DNA of 64,000 nucleotides from Bacillus gaemokensis. GTDB lineage: Bacteria > Bacillota > Bacilli > Bacillales > Bacillaceae_G. A program made the position numbers and the translations under genes. The notes under the pieces were generated by a model. That model was given only the letters and a program-made list of their open reading frames with translations, had not been told where the DNA came from and did no database searches. Positions 39,835-50,198 of this stretch are shown here, piece by piece. Location: contig NZ_LTAQ01000001.1 in assembly GCF_001590835.1 (NCBI RefSeq), forward strand, positions 700,622 through 764,621, written 5' to 3'. Numbering within the stretch: position 1 is the stretch's first letter; each line of letters opens with the position of its first letter.

Positions 39835-40251
39835 ATGGAAAAATTATATACTGCAACAGTAACTGCGACAGGTGGAAGAAATGGAAAAATCGTTTCAGAA
39901 GATGGAATTCTAAATCTTGATGTGAAAATGCCAAAAGCATTAGGGGGTATGGGCGGAGAAGCAACAAATCCTGAACAATTATTCGCAGCTGGATACGCAG
40001 CATGCTTCGATAGCGCATTACAACTTGTTATTCGTACAAAACGTGTAAAAGTGGAAAGCACAGAAGTAACAGCTCACGTTTCAATCGGGAAAGATACTGA
40101 TGGCGGTTTTGGACTATCTGCTGTACTTGACGTACGCGTTTCTGGTGTTTCTCACGCTGAAGCTCAAGAGCTAGTAGAAGCCGCTCACGGCGTATGTCCG
40201 TACTCAAAAGCAACAAGAGGAAATATCGACGTTACATTAAACATACTGTAA
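39835..40251 (+). CDS. ohr: Organic hydroperoxide resistance peroxiredoxin Ohr
   Basis: Ohr reduces organic peroxides using a cysteine pair. In this 138-residue protein the peroxidatic Cys57 lies in AAGYAACFDSAL and the resolving Cys121 in HGVCPYSKATRGNI, both classic OsmC/Ohr signatures. It is co-transcribed with ohrR. Confidence 0.96.
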   Translation: MEKLYTATVTATGGRNGKIVSEDGILNLDVKMPKALGGMGGEATNPEQLFAAGYAACFDSALQLVIRTKRVKVESTEVTAHVSIGKDTDGGFGLSAVLDVRVSGVSHAEAQELVEAAHGVCPYSKATRGNIDVTLNIL

Positions 40252-40287
40252 GAAGATAACTATTTCATTACTCTATCTTCTCAAAAC

Positions 40288-40319
40288 AAAAACGCGCGAC
40301 GAATCGTCACGCGTTTTTT
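40288..40319. terminator. Bidirectional terminator between ohr and engB
   Basis: AAAAACGCG pairs with CGCGTTTTT, with inner GACG / CGTC and a small mismatch between them. It serves the convergent ohr and engB transcripts; the engB stop overlaps it. Confidence 0.8.
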
Positions 40320-40903
40320 GTTTTTGTAAATTTATGAATTGCTTTCCACGCTTCATCTTTTCCAAGTCCTGTTTCCGATGAAAATAGAACCACTTCATCA
40401 CCTTGTTCAATATCAAGCGTTTCTTTCACAACTTTCAAATGCTTTTGCCATTTTCCTTTCGGAATTTTATCAGCTTTCGTCGCAATAATAATAGTTGGAA
40501 TTTCATAATGCTTAAGGAAGTCATACATCATGACATCATCTTTTGTTGGTTGATGACGTAAATCAACTACTAATACAGCCGCATCTAATTGCTCACGCGT
40601 TGTGAAATACGTTTCAATCATTCTTCCCCATGCCGCTCGCTCTGTTTTCGATACTTTCGCATACCCATAGCCTGGCACGTCAACAAAGTGCATCATTTCA
40701 TTGATTAAGAAAAAGTTCAATGTTTGCGTTTTTCCCGGTTTCGAAGAGATACGTACTAATTTTTTACGGTTTAAAATTTTATTAATAAAGGAAGACTTTC
40801 CAACATTAGAACGACCAGCTAATGCAATTTCTGGCAAGTCCACATCTGGATATTGTTCTGGTTTTACAGCACTGATTACAATATCTGCTTTTGTTACTTT
40901 CAT
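40307..40903 (-). CDS. engB: Ribosome-assembly GTPase EngB (YsxC)
   Basis: An essential small GTPase for 50S assembly. The 198 residues carry G1 [15 protein letters not shown] near 31-45, the T of G2, DVPGYGYA (G3), TKADK (G4) and SSETG (G5). The start ATG overlaps the lonA stop by 4 nt (ATGA), so translation is coupled, as in B. subtilis lonA-ysxC. Confidence 0.97.
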   Translation of the reverse strand: MKVTKADIVISAVKPEQYPDVDLPEIALAGRSNVGKSSFINKILNRKKLVRISSKPGKTQTLNFFLINEMMHFVDVPGYGYAKVSKTERAAWGRMIETYFTTREQLDAAVLVVDLRHQPTKDDVMMYDFLKHYEIPTIIIATKADKIPKGKWQKHLKVVKETLDIEQGDEVVLFSSETGLGKDEAWKAIHKFTKTKNA

Positions 40904-43230
40904 TGTTTCACTCCTACTAATGCGTGCTCCAATACTTCGTCTAAATGAGAAACAAGCACAAACGTAAGGTTTTCTTTTACGCTTTCCGGAATATCATCTA
41001 AATCTTTTTCATTTTCTGCTGGCAAAATAATTTTCGTTAAGCCTGCACGATGAGCACTTAATGTTTTTTCTTTCAAACCACCGATTGGTAACACACGACC
41101 ACGAAGTGTAATTTCACCTGTCATCCCTACTTCTTTGCTTACAGGAACGCCTGTTAGGGCAGAAATAAGTGCCGTTGCCATTGTAATACCAGCTGATGGA
41201 CCGTCCTTTGGAACTGCTCCTTCTGGAACATGAATATGAATATCATTCTTTTCATGGAAATCTGAATCGATGTGAAGTTCCTCTGCACGAGAACGAATGT
41301 AGCTAAATGCGGCTTGTGCGGATTCTTTCATAACATCCCCAAGTTTCCCTGTTAAAATCAATTTCCCTTTTCCTGGAGATACAGACACTTCAATTGCAAG
41401 TGTATCACCACCAGCAGCTGTATACGCTAAGCCAGTTGCCATTCCAACTTGGTCTTTCGTTTCAGCTTGCCCGTAACGGAATATATGTTTACCAAGCAAG
41501 TCAGTAATATTTTTTTCTGTTACAACAATACGTTTACGCTCTTCTGTTACGATAATTTTTGCTGCTTTACGACAAATCTTTGCAATTTGACGCTCAAGCG
41601 TACGAACACCCGCCTCGCGTGTGTAGTAACGAATGATTTCAAGCAGCGCTTCATCACGCACTTGCAGATTTCCTTTTCGCAAGCCATGTTCCGTTAATTG
41701 CTTTGGTAATAAATGCTCACGCGCAATATGTACTTTTTCAATCTCTGTATAACCAGCAATCGAAATAATTTCCATACGATCAAGAAGTGGACCTGGAATG
41801 CTTGCTAGCGTATTTGCAGTTGCAACAAACATTACTTTTGATAAATCATAAGGCTCTTCAATATAATGATCACTAAAGTTATGATTTTGCTCTGGGTCTA
41901 ACACTTCTAATAACGCAGCAGACGGATCACCACGGAAATCATTAGACATTTTATCAATTTCATCTAATAAAAAGACAGGATTGATTGTCTTCGCCTTTTT
42001 CATTCCTTGAATAATACGGCCTGGCATTGCCCCGACATATGTACGACGGTGACCACGAATTTCAGATTCATCACGAACGCCACCAAGAGAGACACGCACA
42101 AAATTACGATTTAACGATGTCGCAATCGAACGAGCTAAAGATGTTTTTCCGACACCAGGAGGTCCTACTAAACAAAGAATTGGTCCTTTTAACGAATTTG
42201 TTAGCTTTTGTACAGCTAAATATTCGAGCACACGTTCTTTCACTTTCTCGAGACCGTAATGATCTTTATTTAAAATCTGTTCCGAATGTGCTAAATCGAT
42301 CATATCCTCTGTTGCTTCTGTCCACGGAAGTGCTAATAACCAATCAAGATAATTGCGAATAACACCGCTCTCCGCAGAACTTACTGGCAACTTTTCATAA
42401 CGATCCAATTCTTTTAAAGCAGCCTTCTTCGTTTCTTCTGGCATTCCTGCCTCTTCAATTTTCGTACGAAGTTCTTCTACTTCGCCGCCTTTACCTTCTT
42501 TATCACCAAGCTCTGTTTGGATAGCTTTCATTTGTTCACGCAAGAAGTACTCTTTTTGCGTACGTTCCATTGAACGCTTCACTTTCTGCCCAATCTTCTT
42601 TTCTAAACTTAATAGTTCTTGTTCATCTTGAATAATGGAAATAAGTGTATGTAATCTTTCTTTTACTGCTAGCGTTTCTAAAATCTCTTGCTTTTGTTTC
42701 GTCTTAATTGGTAAATGAGAAGCAATTAAGTCAGCTAAACGGCCAGGTTCTTCTACATCTGCTACTGTTGCAAATGTTTCATTCGATATCTTTTTGGAAA
42801 CTTTAATATATTGCTCAAAATGTTCCAGCAACGTGCGCATAAGAGCTTTTTCCTCTAGGTCGCCTTCTTCTTCCTCTGTTACCATTTGAATCGAGACTTT
42901 TACTACCTCTTCTTCTTCAATAAACTTTACTACTTCTGCTCTATGTAAACCTTCTACAAGGACACGAAGCGTACCGTTCGGCAGTTTTAACATCTGCTTT
43001 ACTTTCGCCACCGTACCCACACTATATATGTCATCTTCTTTCGGATCATCGATATTCATTTCTCTTTGCATCGCTAAAAAGATAATATTTTCATCCATTG
43101 CTGCCTGCTCTAGTGCTTGTATCGATTTATCACGTCCTACATCAAGATGCAGAACCATCGTTGGATATACGAGAACGCCTCTTAATGGTAGGAGGGGCAT
43201 AATTCTTTCGTTCGTATTCATACTAGACAT
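40900..43230 (-). CDS. lonA: ATP-dependent protease LonA
   Basis: A soluble Lon protease of 776 residues. It has the N-terminal substrate domain ([22 protein letters not shown]), a coiled coil, an AAA+ module with Walker [14 protein letters not shown] near 355 and Walker [12 protein letters not shown], and the Ser-Lys protease domain with catalytic Ser in [15 protein letters not shown] and Lys in [15 protein letters not shown] start at the ATG at 43230 (MSSMNTNER), right after GGAGGTG; the open frame runs 11 codons further upstream without a site. It overlaps engB. Confidence 0.96.
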   Translation of the reverse strand: MSSMNTNERIMPLLPLRGVLVYPTMVLHLDVGRDKSIQALEQAAMDENIIFLAMQREMNIDDPKEDDIYSVGTVAKVKQMLKLPNGTLRVLVEGLHRAEVVKFIEEEEVVKVSIQMVTEEEEGDLEEKALMRTLLEHFEQYIKVSKKISNETFATVADVEEPGRLADLIASHLPIKTKQKQEILETLAVKERLHTLISIIQDEQELLSLEKKIGQKVKRSMERTQKEYFLREQMKAIQTELGDKEGKGGEVEELRTKIEEAGMPEETKKAALKELDRYEKLPVSSAESGVIRNYLDWLLALPWTEATEDMIDLAHSEQILNKDHYGLEKVKERVLEYLAVQKLTNSLKGPILCLVGPPGVGKTSLARSIATSLNRNFVRVSLGGVRDESEIRGHRRTYVGAMPGRIIQGMKKAKTINPVFLLDEIDKMSNDFRGDPSAALLEVLDPEQNHNFSDHYIEEPYDLSKVMFVATANTLASIPGPLLDRMEIISIAGYTEIEKVHIAREHLLPKQLTEHGLRKGNLQVRDEALLEIIRYYTREAGVRTLERQIAKICRKAAKIIVTEERKRIVVTEKNITDLLGKHIFRYGQAETKDQVGMATGLAYTAAGGDTLAIEVSVSPGKGKLILTGKLGDVMKESAQAAFSYIRSRAEELHIDSDFHEKNDIHIHVPEGAVPKDGPSAGITMATALISALTGVPVSKEVGMTGEITLRGRVLPIGGLKEKTLSAHRAGLTKIILPAENEKDLDDIPESVKENLTFVLVSHLDEVLEHALVGVKQ

Positions 43231-43340
43231 AGCACCTCCATAATAAATTAAACTCCTGTTCAACTATTTTATATTACAATACACCTTGATGCAATTGCAG
43301 AGGTTCCTTGCAATTACAAAACTCCTACTTTTTCTTTCTC

Positions 43341-43396
43341 TATAAAGTGAAGCTTTCATCAGTTTAAGACTCTTACTGCCCGCGAATAATAGGACA
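43341..43396 (-). repeat. bcr1-like intergenic repeat, copy E (short)
   Basis: Keeps TATAAAGTGAAGCTTTCATCAGT and, after a deletion, CTTACTGCCCGCGAATAATAGGAC, which corresponds to the CGCxTTAACGGGCAGTAAG end of copy C. Both ends remain but most of the body is lost. Confidence 0.6.
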
Positions 43397-43442
43397 AAAG
43401 AAAAAGGGACTCCGCTTAAGCATACAAACTTAAACGAAGTCT
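43395..43442 (-). terminator. Terminator after lonB
   Basis: An imperfect 13-bp stem (43408-43420 with 43429-43441, GACT...TTAAG / CTTAA...AGTC) followed on the minus strand by CCCTTTTTCTTTTG. Confidence 0.65.
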
Positions 43443-43516
43443 GGCAAATATTATTATGTTCTATGCCGCATTCCAATTAAAGGAAACTTCTCATTAGAAC
43501 CTTATTTACTTTTATT

Positions 43517-45187
43517 TTACATCGATTGTGCATCGCTTTCATCTACCCCACGGCGTACATCGATTTCACGATGAATGTTCTCTTGCACGAATGTTAACTC
43601 AAAAACTTCTTTCAACTTTCGAACAGGAATAATTTCAATACCCTTTATTGTGTATAAAAATGGTTGCATATTTTCAGCCGGGATAATGACCTTTTTAGCC
43701 CCTGCTTTTTTCGCAGCTTTCACTTTTGCATATACACCGCCAACTGGTTTTACTTCCCCATGAATGCTGATTTCTCCCGTCAGCGCTATTTCGTTATTCA
43801 CATACATACGTTGTAAGGCGGAATATACACCTGTTGCCATCGCAATTCCAGCAGATGGTCCATCAATTGGAATACCACCTGGAAAATTAATATGTATATC
43901 ATATCCTTCTGGCAACAAGTCGAGAGAACGCAGCACGGTTAACACATTATCAACAGAACCTCTCGCCATACTCTTACGGCGAATCGATTTAGTTTGACTA
44001 CCAATACTCTCTTCTTCCACAATCCCTGTAACATTCACTGCCCCTTTATCCTTAGCAGGGATAGCTGTTACTTCAATTTCTAATAGTGCTCCTGTATTCG
44101 GCCCATATACGGCGAGACCATTTACTAGACCAATCTTTGGAATCGGATAAATTCGCTTTTCATATTTTGGAGTAAGCTGACTCGAATGAACGACCCATTC
44201 AATATCCTCATCTTTAATAAAAGAACGTCCCTCATTGATTGCCATTCCGGCCGAAATTTGGACAAGATTGATGGCTTCTCTCCCATTCCTCGCATACATG
44301 CCTATCATTTCGACACCTTGCCCTCCAATATCCATTTTCACTTTTTCAGCTGCATTCTTCGCTACTTTTTGAATTTCTTCTGTATCTAGTTCCCGGAAGA
44401 ACACTTCTAAACAGCGAGAACGAATGGCAGGAGGAATTTCATCTGGAGAACGAGTTGTCGCTCCAACTAAACGAAAATCCGCTGGTAAACCTTTTTGAAA
44501 AATATCATGTATGTACGTTGGAATCATTGAATTTTCTTCACTGTAGTAAGCACTTTCCAAAAACACTTTGCGATCTTCTAATACCTTTAACATTTTATTC
44601 ATCTGAATTGGATGCAATTCCCCAATTTCATCAATAAACAAAATGCCACCATGCGCATCTGTTACGGCACCTTTTTTTGGTTGTGGAATCCCTGCTTGCC
44701 CCATTGCACCTGCACCTTGATAAATCGGATCATGTACGGAACCAATTAAAGGATCAGCAATGCCGCGCTCATCAAAGCGAGCTGTTGTTGCATCAAGTTC
44801 AATAAATGTTGCGTTACTACGAAATGGGGATTTTGGATTTTTCTTTGCCTCTTCTAACACAAGACGTGCCGCCGCTGTTTTCCCTACTCCAGGAGGCCCA
44901 TATATAATGACATGTTGCGGGTTTGGACCACAAAGCGCAGCTTTTAACGATCTAATCCCATCCTCTTGTCCAACAATATCTAAAAAAGATGTGGGACGTA
45001 CCTTTTCAGCAAGCGGTTCTGTCAAAGAAATCTCACGCATTTTACGAAGTTGTTCTAATTCTTTTTTCGATTCTCGATCAATTGAAACTTTTTGTGTTCG
45101 CTGATTTCGGAGCAAATGCCAAAAATATAATCCGACAATTACACCAAAAACAAGTTGAACAAGTAAGAATATATTTGTCCAGCTCAT
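43517..45187 (-). CDS. lonB: Membrane-anchored ATP-dependent protease LonB
   Basis: A 556-residue Lon homologue that is forespore-specific in B. subtilis. It has a transmembrane anchor at about residues 4-24 (TNIFLLVQLVFGVIVGLYFW) and lacks the large N-domain of LonA. The AAA+ Walker A is [15 protein letters not shown] near 93, Walker B GILFIDEIGELHP, and the protease serine is in IPIDGPSAGIAMATG near 450 with the lysine in KVKAAKKAGAKK. It lies between clpX and lonA, as in B. subtilis. Confidence 0.96.
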   Translation of the reverse strand: MSWTNIFLLVQLVFGVIVGLYFWHLLRNQRTQKVSIDRESKKELEQLRKMREISLTEPLAEKVRPTSFLDIVGQEDGIRSLKAALCGPNPQHVIIYGPPGVGKTAAARLVLEEAKKNPKSPFRSNATFIELDATTARFDERGIADPLIGSVHDPIYQGAGAMGQAGIPQPKKGAVTDAHGGILFIDEIGELHPIQMNKMLKVLEDRKVFLESAYYSEENSMIPTYIHDIFQKGLPADFRLVGATTRSPDEIPPAIRSRCLEVFFRELDTEEIQKVAKNAAEKVKMDIGGQGVEMIGMYARNGREAINLVQISAGMAINEGRSFIKDEDIEWVVHSSQLTPKYEKRIYPIPKIGLVNGLAVYGPNTGALLEIEVTAIPAKDKGAVNVTGIVEEESIGSQTKSIRRKSMARGSVDNVLTVLRSLDLLPEGYDIHINFPGGIPIDGPSAGIAMATGVYSALQRMYVNNEIALTGEISIHGEVKPVGGVYAKVKAAKKAGAKKVIIPAENMQPFLYTIKGIEIIPVRKLKEVFELTFVQENIHREIDVRRGVDESDAQSM

Positions 45188-45251
45188 AATTTATTTCCTC
45201 CTGCCATGTTTTACCATTTAGTATTTCCTTGGAGGAATAGAGCTAAACATA

Positions 45252-45284
45252 ATAAGAAACAGCAATTATAAAAATTGCTGTTTC
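45252..45284 (-). terminator. Terminator of clpX
   Basis: Perfect 12-bp stem GAAACAGCAATT / AATTGCTGTTTC with a 5-nt loop just after clpX; the minus strand continues TTATTATG. Confidence 0.75.
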
Positions 45285-45293
45285 CCTCTTACA

Positions 45294-46553
45294 TTATGCA
45301 GATGTTTTTGTATCAAGTACAGTACCGTCTTGTAACACCAATTTTGGCGCAGCATCGTCCGCTACTGTTTCTTTTGAAAGAATACACTTCTCGATGTCTT
45401 TACGAGATGGAAGTTCGAACATTACATCTAGCATTAAGCCTTCAATAATAGAGCGAAGTCCACGAGCACCTGTTTTACGTTCAATTGCTTTTTTCGCAAT
45501 CTCAATCAGCGCTCCTTCTTCAAATTCTAACTCAACATCGTCAAGCTCCAATAATTTTTGGAATTGCTTTACAAGTGCATTTTTCGGTTTTGTTAAAATA
45601 TCAACAAGAGCACCTTCATCAAGCGGCTCTAAGTTTGCGATAACTGGTAGACGACCGATAAACTCTGGAATTAAACCAAATCTTAAAAGATCTTCTGGTA
45701 GCACATGAGATAAAACATGCTTTTCATTTACATCAGCATTTTTCTTCTCTGAACCAAATCCAATTACCTTTTCACCAAGGCGACGTTTAATAATTGGCTC
45801 AATGCCATCAAACGCACCACCGCAAATGAATAGAATGTTCGTTGTATCAATTTGGATAAATTCTTGATGTGGATGCTTACGGCCACCTTGAGGTGGAACG
45901 CTTGCTACAGTACCTTCTAAAATTTTCAGAAGGGCTTGCTGCACACCCTCACCAGACACATCACGTGTAATTGACGGATTTTCTGACTTACGCGCCACTT
46001 TATCAATCTCATCAATATAAATGATTCCTTTTTCAGCTTTCTCAACATCGTAATCAGCTGCTTGGATAAGTTTTAATAAGATGTTTTCTACATCTTCACC
46101 TACATATCCAGCTTCTGTTAAAGATGTTGCATCCGCGATTGCAAATGGAACATTTAAAATACGCGCTAGTGTTTGTGCCAATAGCGTTTTACCACTACCT
46201 GTTGGCCCGATAAGTGCGATATTACTCTTCGCCAATTCTACATCATCAATTTTGCTGTTAGAATTAATGCGTTTGTAATGGTTATATACCGCCACCGCTA
46301 AAGCTTTCTTCGCGTTGTCTTGTCCGATTACATACTCATCTAAGATTTCACGAATCTCTACCGGTTTCGGTACATCTTTGAATTCTACTTCTTCGTCTTT
46401 TGCAAGCTCCTCTTGTACAATCTCTGTACAAAGCTCAATACACTCATCACAAATGTAGACACCTGGACCAGCAACAAGCTTTCGGACTTGCGTTTGTGTT
46501 TTACCACAGAAAGAACATTTCAGTTGTCCTTTTTCATCATTAAATTTAAACAT
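45294..46553 (-). CDS. clpX: ATP-dependent Clp protease ATP-binding subunit ClpX
   Basis: The unfoldase partner of ClpP, 419 residues from the ATG at 46553 ([20 protein letters not shown]), which is preceded by AAGGGG. The N-terminal zinc domain has CSFC and CDECIELC, Walker A is [13 protein letters not shown] near 117, and the ClpP-contact loop is IGFGSEKKN near 268. Upstream in-frame codons lie before a normal ribosome site and were left out. Confidence 0.97.
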   Translation of the reverse strand: MFKFNDEKGQLKCSFCGKTQTQVRKLVAGPGVYICDECIELCTEIVQEELAKDEEVEFKDVPKPVEIREILDEYVIGQDNAKKALAVAVYNHYKRINSNSKIDDVELAKSNIALIGPTGSGKTLLAQTLARILNVPFAIADATSLTEAGYVGEDVENILLKLIQAADYDVEKAEKGIIYIDEIDKVARKSENPSITRDVSGEGVQQALLKILEGTVASVPPQGGRKHPHQEFIQIDTTNILFICGGAFDGIEPIIKRRLGEKVIGFGSEKKNADVNEKHVLSHVLPEDLLRFGLIPEFIGRLPVIANLEPLDEGALVDILTKPKNALVKQFQKLLELDDVELEFEEGALIEIAKKAIERKTGARGLRSIIEGLMLDVMFELPSRKDIEKCILSKETVADDAAPKLVLQDGTVLDTKTSA

Positions 46554-46779
46554 ATTTTCACACCCCTTACAAAGTGCTAACATCTTGCCCTCGTATGTAC
46601 ACGATAAATGTATCGTATGTAAATACATATTATGTCACTACGCGGCTAGAAATACAAATAATATGACTAGTTATGTACAAATAAAAAATTTTTAAAACTT
46701 TTGAAATATGTATATTCGACTTTCAAAGGATCTTTTCCTTCTACATCGAAAACTTTTATAAATATATTATCTATATTTA

Positions 46780-46812
46780 TAAAATAAGGCACGATCAAAA
46801 TCGTGCCTTATT
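46780..46812 (-). terminator. Terminator of tig
   Basis: 13-bp stem AATAAGGCACGAT / ATCGTGCCTTATT with a 4-nt loop, T-rich tail on the minus strand (TTTTATAAATAT). The gap 46554-46780 is AT-rich and has a direct repeat TCGTATGTA but no gene. Confidence 0.85.
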
Positions 46813-46818
46813 ATTTTA

Positions 46819-48102
46819 TTATGCAGCTTTGCTGTTGTCTACTAAGAAGTCTACAGCTTTACGAACTTTAAGATCTTCAGATAAAGCATCAGCGCTTCCA
46901 AGAGCTTGTGTGATAGCTTCAACTGGCATGTTGTACATTGCAGCCATTTTTTCAACTTCTGCAGTTACTTCTTCTTCAGTAACTTCGATGTTTTCAGCTT
47001 CAATGATAGCTTCAAGAACAAGGTTGATTCTTACACGTTTTTGTGCATCTTCTTTCATTTGTTCTTTTAACTTGTCAGCGTCAGTACCTGTGAATTGGTA
47101 GTAAAGCTCAAGGTTCATACCTTGTTGGCTTAAGCGTTGCTCGAATTCACGAACCATACGATCTAACTCAGTTTCGATCATAGCTTCTGGAATTTCGATT
47201 TCAGCGTTAGCAGCAGCTTTTTCTACTACTTCGTCACGAACTTTGTGCTCAGCTTCGTGCTTTTTGCCTTCTTCTAAGTTTGTACGAAGTTTTGCTTTTA
47301 ACTCATCAAGAGTTGCTACTTCTTCGTCTGCATCTTTAGCGAACTCGTCATTTAAAGCAGGAAGTTCTTTTGATTTAATTTCATGAACTGTTACTTTAAA
47401 TGTTGCTGGTTTACCAGCAAGTTCAGCAGCATGGTACTCTTCTGGGAATGATACTTCAACTTCTTTTTCTTCGCCAGCTTTTAGACCAATTAATTGCTCT
47501 TCAAAACCTGGGATGAATGTGTTAGAACCGATTGCTAGAGAGTAGTTTTCGCCTTTTCCGCCTTCGAATGCTTCGCCTTCAACGAAACCTTCAAAGTCGA
47601 TTACAGCTGTATCACCATTTTCAGCAGTTCCTTCTTCTTTAACAACTAGCTCAGCTTGACGCTCTTGTAAAGATTTTAATTCGTTCTCTACATCTTCGTC
47701 AGTTACAGTTGTTTCAACTTTTTCTACTGCTAAGCCTTTGTATTCACCTAATTTAACTTCAGGTTTTACAGTAACTTTTGCAGTGAAGATTAAGTTTTGA
47801 CCTTTTTCGAATTTCTCGATGTCGATCTCAGGATGAGCAACTGGGAAGATACCAGTTTCATCGATTGCTTCACCGTATGCTTTTGGTAAGATGATATCTA
47901 AAGCATCTTGGTATAAAGATTCAACACCGAAGCGTTGTTCGAATAACGGACGAGGCATTTTCCCTTTACGGAAACCTGGTACGTTAATTGTTTTTACTAC
48001 TTTTTTGAACGCAGCGTCAATAGAGTTGTTTACTTCTTTCGCATCAACTTCGATTGTTAAAACGCCAACGTTACCTTCTAATTTTTCCCATTTTGCAGCC
48101 AT
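46819..48102 (-). CDS. tig: Trigger factor
   Basis: The ribosome-bound chaperone, 427 residues. The ribosome-binding signature is [18 protein letters not shown] near 43-60, the FKBP-type prolyl isomerase domain covers about 160-240 ([31 protein letters not shown]), and a helical C-terminal chaperone domain follows. It stands between ysoA and clpX as in B. subtilis. Confidence 0.97.
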   Translation of the reverse strand: MAAKWEKLEGNVGVLTIEVDAKEVNNSIDAAFKKVVKTINVPGFRKGKMPRPLFEQRFGVESLYQDALDIILPKAYGEAIDETGIFPVAHPEIDIEKFEKGQNLIFTAKVTVKPEVKLGEYKGLAVEKVETTVTDEDVENELKSLQERQAELVVKEEGTAENGDTAVIDFEGFVEGEAFEGGKGENYSLAIGSNTFIPGFEEQLIGLKAGEEKEVEVSFPEEYHAAELAGKPATFKVTVHEIKSKELPALNDEFAKDADEEVATLDELKAKLRTNLEEGKKHEAEHKVRDEVVEKAAANAEIEIPEAMIETELDRMVREFEQRLSQQGMNLELYYQFTGTDADKLKEQMKEDAQKRVRINLVLEAIIEAENIEVTEEEVTAEVEKMAAMYNMPVEAITQALGSADALSEDLKVRKAVDFLVDNSKAA

Positions 48103-48355
48103 TTATTCTTTCCCTCCAACTATAATAATGTATGCACATACCTCTAGAGATTGAGATTTTTATCGTTTCTTTTCTAGAAACAATAAAATTGTTAAAAAGC
48201 TGATTAATTCAAACTTTCTATCCTCTAGCAAAAGCCTTCCGATACACACTTCCCAATCTACTAGTTGTCTAAAAAAGACAAACGCGGTATATTTTGTTCG
48301 AGAATAATATGAAACATATTAAGTAAGAGAATTACACTTCACTTCTCTTCTCTTA

Positions 48356-48380
48356 CAAAAAGGCAGAATTCAGCCTTTTG
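48356..48380 (-). terminator. Terminator after the TPR-protein gene
   Basis: Stem AAAAGGC / GCCTTTT with an 8-nt loop, T-run on the minus strand. The 340-nt gap 48103-48442 otherwise holds only AT-rich DNA and, presumably, the tig promoter. Confidence 0.7.
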
Positions 48381-48442
48381 CAACCCTTACATTATAACAT
48401 AGAATATTTTCGTTTCAATAACTGAACGATTCTTTTTCATAA

Positions 48443-49441
48443 TTATACAGGTAAATATCCTTCTCTCTCAACGCGTAAAAACCATTGATAGGCAATATGA
48501 AATTCTTCCAAAGAGATATTATACGCTTCCATGAGTTCCTCTTCGTCAATTATTAATCCAAAGCGCTTTCTTCCTATTCTCTCTAAAACAGCCGCCCAAA
48601 CTTCGACTTTATCCGTTAATAGCGGGAACGGGAATAGACTAGTTTGCATTTCTCTCCAATATGTAATAATTGTCTCAAATATAGTCGGATTATCATTTTC
48701 TAAACGATTAGATAATATATGTATAACCTTATCCGTGTACTCATCATTATGACCCAAATTAGCTGGGATAACTACTATTTTATCGCCAAATTTCTCCACT
48801 TCTATTTCTTCTTCCATACGCTTTTCTACCATTTTGTATATAATAGAAGTTTTTAAATATGGATGTTCTGTTTCATCAACAAGAAATTTACGTAAAGCTG
48901 GCAAAGCTTTTTCAAGATCTTTAAGCGATAGATCATTAATCGCTCTTAACTTCTGTCCAAAACTGTCTACGAATAACTCCTTTGAAAATTCCTCCAGATC
49001 GAAATCTGATTCTATTGGCGGCGCCTCTTCACCAGCTAGCATATTTTCTGCAAACTGGGCCAGTTTTGCTAATTTTTCTCTTTGTTCTACTGTCAATTCT
49101 TGATTTTGCAAAACACCTTCAACAGTTTCAATTACGCCTTCATAATCATTTGTTTGTACTAAAATCGTCACATATGTTTCAAGAATATCACCAAATAAGA
49201 CTTTCCCTGTTTCAAGCAACTTCTCACATTTCTCTTTCGACTCTTCTATTCGTTTTAATTCCAGCAAACAAATAACCGACGCTAGTTCTGTTTGTTCTGT
49301 TTCTGCATGATACTGACGCAATATTTCAAAGCAGCGCAATGCATCTTCGAACTCTCTATCCTTCAGTGCCAAAAACCCTTGATCGATATAACGCTCTGAC
49401 AACTGCGGAAACAATACGACCGTATTTTCTTTTTTATCCAT
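48443..49441 (-). CDS. TPR-repeat protein (YsoA-like)
   Basis: A 332-residue soluble protein with tetratricopeptide-like helices in the first half (RYIDQGFLALKDREFEDALRCFEILRQYHAE near 17-47, then three weaker units to about 130) and an uncharacterised C-terminal part (YDVVEKR-type helices, DKVIHILSNRLENDNPTIFETIITYW). It is next to tig in the position of B. subtilis ysoA. No enzymatic motif is visible; such proteins usually act as protein-binding scaffolds. GAGGCGGACGTATG gives the start. Confidence 0.8.
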   Translation of the reverse strand: MDKKENTVVLFPQLSERYIDQGFLALKDREFEDALRCFEILRQYHAETEQTELASVICLLELKRIEESKEKCEKLLETGKVLFGDILETYVTILVQTNDYEGVIETVEGVLQNQELTVEQREKLAKLAQFAENMLAGEEAPPIESDFDLEEFSKELFVDSFGQKLRAINDLSLKDLEKALPALRKFLVDETEHPYLKTSIIYKMVEKRMEEEIEVEKFGDKIVVIPANLGHNDEYTDKVIHILSNRLENDNPTIFETIITYWREMQTSLFPFPLLTDKVEVWAAVLERIGRKRFGLIIDEEELMEAYNISLEEFHIAYQWFLRVEREGYLPV

Positions 49442-49642
49442 ACGTCCGCCTCTTTTTTTAGATTTTAAATATCTTCAAAGTAAATATAACAAATGACTGA
49501 TAAGAAAACAACATTCCACATACATTTATTTGAAATATGAAAATATTTAATTTTTATGATAATAACAACAAAATTACACTAACAATATTCTTTTATACAA
49601 ACAACACTTCTATCTGTAACAAAAAATCATTAGAAAACAAAT

Positions 49643-49673
49643 AAAAAACCCTCAGTAATCGGCGCGGAGGATT
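49643..49673 (-). terminator. Terminator after the small membrane ORFs
   Basis: On the minus strand AAATCCTC pairs with GAGGGTTT (one G-U) around a 13-nt loop, with a T-run. It comes 6 nt after the stop at 49679, which supports the small ORFs as a real transcript. The 49442-49640 stretch is AT-rich and empty. Confidence 0.65.
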
Positions 49674-49678
49674 TCTTA

Positions 49679-49889
49679 TTAATAGAAAGCGTTTATAATT
49701 TTAGGATACACAAAAAGAGTAATAATTTGGAGAGCAAGAATTGTAACAACAATCATGCTAAAAAAAAAGATTGGCTTACTTTGCTTCATAAGAAACATAA
49801 TAATAAGCATAATGCAGGCATGCAGTTGATGGGACAAACAACAATAACGCAACACTACAGACGCCTATAATGCCAAATAACCATTCCAT
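49679..49889 (-). pseudogene. Small membrane protein gene, apparently frameshifted
   Basis: An ATG at 49889 opens MEWLFGIIGVCSVALLFVP and runs 36 codons. A second frame, open through HQLHACIMLIIMFLMKQSKP and continuing IFFFSMIVVTILALQIITLF, ends at 49679. Together they make about 70 codons plus one extra base, with two hydrophobic segments and a terminator right after the second stop. I read this as one small two-helix membrane protein broken by a one-base shift between codons 12 and 36; two separate tiny ORFs are the alternative. No family recognised. Confidence 0.35.
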
Positions 49890-49900
49890 TCATTTACCCA

Positions 49901-49930
49901 TTCCCTTTCCCTTTCCCTTTCCCTTTCCCT
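49901..49930 (-). repeat. Hexanucleotide tandem repeat (TTCCCT)5, G-rich on the minus strand
   Basis: Exactly five tandem TTCCCT units. On the minus strand this reads as GGG tracts separated by AAA, with a sixth GGG a few bases on, which fits the G-quadruplex pattern. It lies 11 nt before the ATG of the broken small ORF, at its ribosome-site position. Confidence 0.9.
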
Positions 49931-49950
49931 TATCGTACAAAAATATCTTT

Positions 49951-50052
49951 CTATGCTACTAAATGTTTCACAACGTCAATTACATACGTTAATTTCTCAT
50001 ATGCTACAAAACCAAAAGCTACCGTTAAAGCTGTTACAATTAATCCTTTCAT
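49951..50052 (-). CDS. Small hydrophobic peptide (33 aa)
   Basis: Too short for routine gene calling but well supported by its start: GAGGAGGAAGAAATC precedes the ATG at 50052. The product begins MKGLIVTALTVAFGFVAYEK, a single probable transmembrane helix, and ends with an amphipathic tail (VIDVVKHLVA). A TATAAT box lies at 50093-50088. It is followed by the G-rich repeat and the second small ORF, then a terminator. No known family; it could be a small membrane modulator or a toxin-like peptide, which I cannot tell apart. Confidence 0.55.
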   Translation of the reverse strand: MKGLIVTALTVAFGFVAYEKLTYVIDVVKHLVA

Positions 50053-50087
50053 GATTTCTTCCTCCTCGTTTCATCTTTGTTACCTTT

Positions 50088-50150
50088 ATTATAAAGAACG
50101 GACATTTTGTTACCATCGAACTTCCTTACACTTACCTTACAGAATTGTAA
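50088..50150 (-). promoter_or_regulatory. Promoter of the 33-aa ORF with a BceR-like motif
   Basis: TATAAT at 50093-50088 without a good -35. Upstream is TTACA-GAAT-TGTAA (50137-50150), which has the TnACA-N4-TGTAA form bound by BceR-type response regulators, with an extra TTACA half-site at 50126-50130. The spacing to the -10 is longer than for the site at 58687, so the regulatory link is tentative. Confidence 0.4.
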
Positions 50151-50165
50151 GATTTCCAAACAAAA

Positions 50166-50198
50166 GAAAAACACCTAACAGAATTGAAGGTGATTTTT
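50166..50198 (-). terminator. Terminator of the endonuclease gene
   Basis: The minus strand has TCACCT, an 11-nt loop, AGGTGT, then TTTTC, directly after the stop of the PD-(D/E)XK gene. Confidence 0.65.

Noticed and set aside
43264-43476. 70-codon ORF between lonA and lonB
   Set aside because: It overlaps a repeat and a terminator hairpin and has no ribosome site.
49601-49930. CRISPR-like array at the hexanucleotide repeat
   Set aside because: Units are 6 nt without spacers; it is a simple tandem repeat.
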